From assembly GCA_032433595.1 (NCBI GenBank), contig JASWJB010000013.1, positions 186,001 through 250,000 on the forward strand: a stretch of 64,000 nucleotides of DNA. The letters are read 5' to 3'. The notes beneath the pieces are model-generated. The model made no database searches and was not told the DNA's origin. It saw nothing but the letters and a program-made list of their open reading frames with translations. Made by a program: the position numbers and the translations under genes. This DNA is from Conoideocrella luteorostrata (lineage: Eukaryota; Ascomycota; Sordariomycetes; Hypocreales; Clavicipitaceae). Below, piece by piece: positions 59,794 through 64,000 of this stretch (position 1 is the first letter of the stretch; each line of letters starts with the position of its first letter).

Positions 59794-62700
59794 ATGGCCG
59801 ACTACGAACGAACCGTCCTGGAATTCTACCAGCTCCCAAGTGCATACCCTTCAGAGTGGCCGGCCGAGAAGGACCTTAACGAGGATCCCGGTGATGAGCA
59901 AGATACCAAGCAAGGGAGACGAAGATCCCGCTACGATGCCCTTGAATCTGCTTTCGGCGGGCGAAAGAGTTTCGCTGATGGGCAGGGCGGCTTGGGTAGT
60001 CTCGTGCAGAAAGACGAAACAGACCCTTTGGGAACCTCTGATAGCGTTGTACGGGCGTTGAGACAACTGGGTTTGCCGGTACAAGACGATACCCGGTTGA
60101 GTACGTCCTTTAGTAGCTACTCATTGAATCTAAAGAGAGCTATCATACTAATTATGTGGTTGTGCAGGAAATCGTTTCTTGCTCTCCTCGACCACATTTT
60201 CCCCGGCGCTTTTTCTCTCTCAAATGCACTCAACCGCGGATACCCAGACCTTACTTCAAGGTCTTGATGTTCTTTCGCAATCTATTGACCAGAAATCGGC
60301 ATCACTTAAGGTCCTTGTAGAGAGTAACTTTGAACGCTTCGTCAAAGCCAAGGCAACCATTGACAATGTCTACAAAGAAATGAAGTATCGCGGCGTTGAC
60401 CCAATGCAGCAACGAGCCTCCGGTCGCCATTCACGGCACACTAGCCGCACAAGTTTTGGCCGCAGCAGTAGTGGCAATCTCGGCCTCAACAATCCTCTCA
60501 CACTTCCCATGTCCGATAGTCGGAAGAAGAACGCGCTAGTCAAGGAAAGCGAATATGGCGTCATGGGTATCAAGGCACCACTGCTGGATGTGTCTGCCAA
60601 GGCAGAGGATGTTTGGGGGCCTGCATTGGGAGGTCGCGAAAAGGAAAAGCATTTGCGAAATGTGTCGCGTCATTTGAATGATTCTAAGGAGTACGTGGAA
60701 CTCAGTGCCGTCGTGGCGGACAGCATCAAGCGAAAAGACTATGAATCCTTAGTCGAGAGCTACAACCGGGCAAGGAAGTTTGCCGATGACGCCAGGCGGC
60801 TGTCCAAGGACCTTAACGGGCGGTCGCCTGAAGACTCGCAGCTTTATAAGCTGGTTCTTGCAGCGCGCATGTGGAACGATGTTGATCAGCAACTGCAAAG
60901 CTTCAAAAAAGATGTATGGAAGAAGCTCATATCTCTTCACTCCTCGAGATCAGAAAATGCGGGAGGTAGACAACAGGATCAGCATATGGAGCTTATTAGC
61001 CTACTCCTCGAGTTAGGAGTTGAGGATAATCCCATTTGGGTGTGGCTTCTCAGCAAGTACGACCACTTGAAGAGCAAGATGCAAAGTACCGCCGACCGCA
61101 CCAAGGTTGAGATCGAGGTCCTTCGCCGCAGACTTGCTAACAGCGAGAAGCCGGAGTCACATATACTGGCATCATATCTCCAAACCCTGGATCGTCAGTC
61201 TATAGAAGGAAATCTTGCTTCGTCGGATTCAGTAGATGTTATTGAGCTTTGGGACAAGATGCTAGCATTCTTAGCCAGCCTTGTTTCCTCCCAGGGGATA
61301 CTCGGAGAGCTCTTGGAATTCTGGCAAACTGCTGAGGGATTCATTAACGGCAACACGCAACGGTCTCTTCCGTTTGGCTACAATGGAGAGTCTCGCAGCC
61401 ATCACCAACTCTCTCCGCAGGCTGTGAGAGACTTAGAAAAGGGCATGACGGAATTAGTTGAGATTTTGCGAGAGCACGTCCATACTTTCTTTGTGGAAAT
61501 GCCCCCTGAGGATATTTCCCTTCTATTCTCGCCATTGCCGCCGTCTCCACATTCTCCAGCAGGCTCGGCGCTCACACCTACATCGCTACGAGATCCCAGG
61601 TTCAACTTTGATTCCAACAACCCCCCGCCCCCGTCTCCCACAAGAGGCGAATCGTGGGACAAGCTCGCCTTCTGGCCTCCATGGTCCAACTCCATCAGCG
61701 GTGTAGAATACCTGTCCAAGATGTTGGCGCTCGTCGGCTCAGGGGCATCCGAGATGGCCAGCCTCGGCCCTATTGCATCTGGTGACACCCGCGTAATTGA
61801 GCAGCTAAAGTCTCTAGTTGGAGCATCTCGAGAACGCTGTGTGACAGCCCTTTGCGCTGCATGGAACCGCGATGCAGAAAACATCAAGTACGTGGAGGAT
61901 TGGCAGCGCCCTTCCGACTCTGGAGATGTCACACGCATGCCGGCTACTTTCTCTGCTTTTGAAGGAGCCCTGCTGTCAGGCATGCAAAAGATCCTATACA
62001 TCCCCGATGCCATAGAGAAACCCGGAGCGGGCAATATCGTTCTCCCACCATCCACGAAGCTCCTGCAAATGGTTCGCAGCCAATATGTTACCACGTTGTA
62101 TAAAGCGCTGAGTGGAATGGTAGAGAATGCTGAGCGATCTCTAAAGAAGAATGACGAGGAGTGGGGTACGTCACAAGATGTACTTCCGAGCTTTGTCCCG
62201 AATTCTATTATGCGCAAGAGTACTCTCGATGCAGGTGACCGAGTACGTTAAAATCCCAACCCCCCCTTCTTCACCACCGTTCTATCTCAACCTTATTCTA
62301 ACCACGATTCTAGAACATCCGCATGCTCCTGACCCTAAGCAACCTTCAAGCTCTCCGCTCCCAAGTAGTCCCCAGCCTCAACTCCCAATTCGAAAATGCC
62401 TTCTCAGTCAAACTCACCGACGAATCCAAAACCATCCGCGACGTCCTCGGCCAAATCGACGCGCGCCTCTTCCAATCCTACACGAAGCAATCCATCGAAA
62501 AGCTACGTGAGATCATCCAAGCCGGTCTCTCCGCCACTGATTGGGCCCCTGCCACAGACACGCGCCCATCAACCGCCAAGCCCTACGTCTACGAAGCACT
62601 CCTCGCTCTTGTCCTCGTCCACTCTCAACTATCCACCACAGCGCCGTCGCTTACGCCCCAAGTCCTCTCATTCTTACTTGAACAGACCTCCATGCAGCTG

Positions 62701-63012
62701 CTGGAGGCATTCCGCCAAAGGCCGCGCTACTCCCTCGAGGCGCTCATGCAAGCCACCCTTGATGTCGAGTTTATTGCCCAGACGTTATCTCACTACACCA
62801 CTGACCGGGCATCGGAGCTGCAGAGCCAGGTTTACCAGGAACTGGATGGAAGGACGGATAATGATGCTCGGGCTAGGCTGCAGAGCGAACTGCCCGAAAT
62901 GAGGAGCGTGCTGAAGAAGTTGAGAGAGGCAAGTAAGAACGAGTTTGCGTGTTTTAAGAAGCCAAAGCGGTCGGGGCAGTCTTCTGCGAAGGTGGTGGAT
63001 GCCTCGAGCTAG
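59794..63012 (+). CDS. sec5: Exocyst complex component Sec5
   Basis: Three exons (59794-60100, 60168-62242, 62314-63012) with 67- and 71-bp introns give 1026 aa. The N-terminus (MADYERTVLEFYQLPS) leads to the Sec5 core after the first intron: a helical LLQGLDVLSQSIDQKSASLK and the LVESNFERFVKAKATIDNVY signature (about 150-170), then long helical bundles typical of CATCHR tethering proteins. A Ser/Pro-rich loop (about 560-605) interrupts the helices. The last exon (NIRMLLTLSNLQALRSQVVP to the end) is the C-terminal bundle and ends with a basic tail. Sec5 is a subunit of the octameric exocyst that tethers secretory vesicles at the plasma membrane and hyphal tip. The length matches filamentous-fungal Sec5. 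Confidence 0.93.
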
Positions 63013-63379
63013 GTATTATTGTAAATGTCGACTTGATGAGTACATGATGATGGTCTTGGTTGATAGATGTGGCATAACTAAGTGTCTTGGACTTTTATTA
63101 TCCACTTGAGAACACATTCTGAAGCATTTTGTTTCTAGCGCTATGTAATGCAACATACTTGTTCTCATTTTGAAATCTAAAGCCCCGCTTGCGCATCAAA
63201 TTCTCCATCTACATTTTACCAGTACCGTGAAGAATGACAAAGCCCGTTTTTGAGGTACCAAACGCCCCACATGTTAAAAGCAATAGTACTCCGAGGTATC
63301 ATTTTGCGTCCGTCCATCGTTATCCATTATGCGTAAGTTGCCCTTATTTCTCTTGATTCGTAACATTCAGCAAAAGTTC
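63013..63379. other. Convergent 3' region
   Basis: About 370 bp between the sec5 stop and the stop of the next gene on the opposite strand. Nothing else seen. Confidence 0.5.
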
Positions 63380-64000
63380 TCAGACCGCGGCGTTAGGTAG
63401 TAAGAGGTGCGAGCAAAACATGAGTTCCAGGGAGCGCGAGTCAGCGGGTGAGAATTGCGAACCACGCTGGCGGGTTTCAATAGTATCATCTATGCAAAAT
63501 AACAACAGTCAGTCATTCGGCTTTAATTGACAAAGAGTCGGCGGGATCAATGGTAAAATCTTACAATCCATGTCAAGGCTCTGAAAGTACTTGACAATGA
63601 TGGGATCTTGATCCTGCGTTGACAATTTCCCCGCTGCATCTCGACATGTTTGCGGAAGAGCCTTTCGTATTCCCAGGAGCATCTTGATCAATCCTGCCAG
63701 ATTACCGCCCTGTTGAGCAAATACACCAGGGTCTCGCTCGAGTGGCCACCCTGGACGTAAGTGATCTTGTTCCCAGGCTTTGAAGGCCCATGTTGATTTC
63801 TCCACACAATTCAGAAAAATGAGAGATGTGAGGTAGATATGAAACCCAACTTTGGTTTTGCTATCTGCCAATTGTCGGTCCATGAGGTTCAAAAGGGCCT
63901 TTGAGGTACTGTTTGCCTTGCGCTCCGCCGCGGCGTTCAATTGCATACACATCATCGTGTATATATCTGCATCGTTTTGGTTTTCTGCCTCTTTAATTGG
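63380..64000 (-). CDS. Partial gene, C-terminal part of a probable fungal transcription-factor-type protein
   Basis: The frame is open to the window edge, so the 5' part is missing. Two exons are seen: 64000-63565 and 63489-63380, joined by a 75-bp intron (donor gtaaga, acceptor gcatag). The visible 182 residues include YLTSLIFLNCVEKSTWAF, DHLRPGWPLERDPG, LIKMLLGIRKALPQTCRDA and, across the intron, DTIETRQRGSQFSPADSRS with LEVMFC-like LELMFCSHLLLP near the end. This pattern is familiar from the C-termini of conserved fungal proteins, often annotated as Zn2Cys6 regulators, but no DNA-binding domain is in the window to confirm it. The neighbour on the other strand is sec5. Confidence 0.7.

Noticed and set aside
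61402..62217. 271-codon open frame antisense to sec5
   Set aside because: It lies wholly inside a confident exon on the other strand and has no domain; a shadow of sec5 codon bias.

Overview
The window reads as nuclear DNA of a filamentous ascomycete (Pezizomycotina). Genes carry short 50-150 bp GT-AG introns, and the families present (HR-PKS, Zn2Cys6 regulators, class III GH18 chitinase, Sec5, NAD-isocitrate dehydrogenase) are typical of that group. A hypocrealean or other sordariomycete is my best guess, but the order is not fixed by the sequence. I spliced every multi-exon gene by hand from reading frame, splice consensus and family continuity; no alignment or expression data were available.

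Layout. 0.7-6.8 kb: mostly gene-poor, with one weak hypothetical gene. 6.8-16.3 kb: left arm of an accessory (secondary-metabolite-like) region, with a LovD-like serine acyltransferase (-), a class A FAD monooxygenase (-), a divergent Zn2Cys6 regulator (+) and a second FAD monooxygenase (+). 17.9-22.5 kb: a large ubiquitin-like/CorA-like protein gene carrying an in-frame stop. 23.8-25.0 kb: a membrane-anchored HSL-type alpha/beta hydrolase (-). 25.8-36.0 kb: an 11-exon, 3107-residue highly reducing PKS (-) with order KS-AT-DH-(degenerate cMT)-ER-KR-ACP-carnitine acyltransferase. 37.3-38.1 kb: a possible terpene-synthase-like relic. 38.5-40.4 kb: an MFS efflux pump (+). 41.1-42.3 kb: a broken glutathionylspermidine-synthase-family gene. 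44.0-46.2 kb: an SH3 protein (-). 48.0-53.5 kb: a secreted Cys-rich protein (-), a secreted deaminase-fold protein (-) and an acyl-protein thioesterase (+). 55.4-63.0 kb: a chitinase (+), IDH2 (-) and Sec5 (+). 63.4 kb to the edge: the 3' end of a further gene, probably a fungal transcription factor.

How it may work together. The regulator, two monooxygenases, PKS, pump, hydrolase and LovD-like enzyme look like one biosynthetic cluster (about 6.8-40.4 kb) making a reduced polyketide. Release would be by acyl transfer from the ACP to a small hydroxylated acceptor through the PKS's own C-terminal carnitine-acyltransferase domain. The separate LovD-like enzyme suggests a second acyl-transfer step. 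From about 44 kb rightward the genes are mostly housekeeping or secreted and lie outside the cluster. The most notable points are the cis-cAT plus trans-LovD pairing, the eroded methyltransferase, a cluster of CCG/CGG dyads between the regulator and the first monooxygenase, and a 9-bp motif (TACTCCGTA) repeated 11 times only in non-coding DNA.
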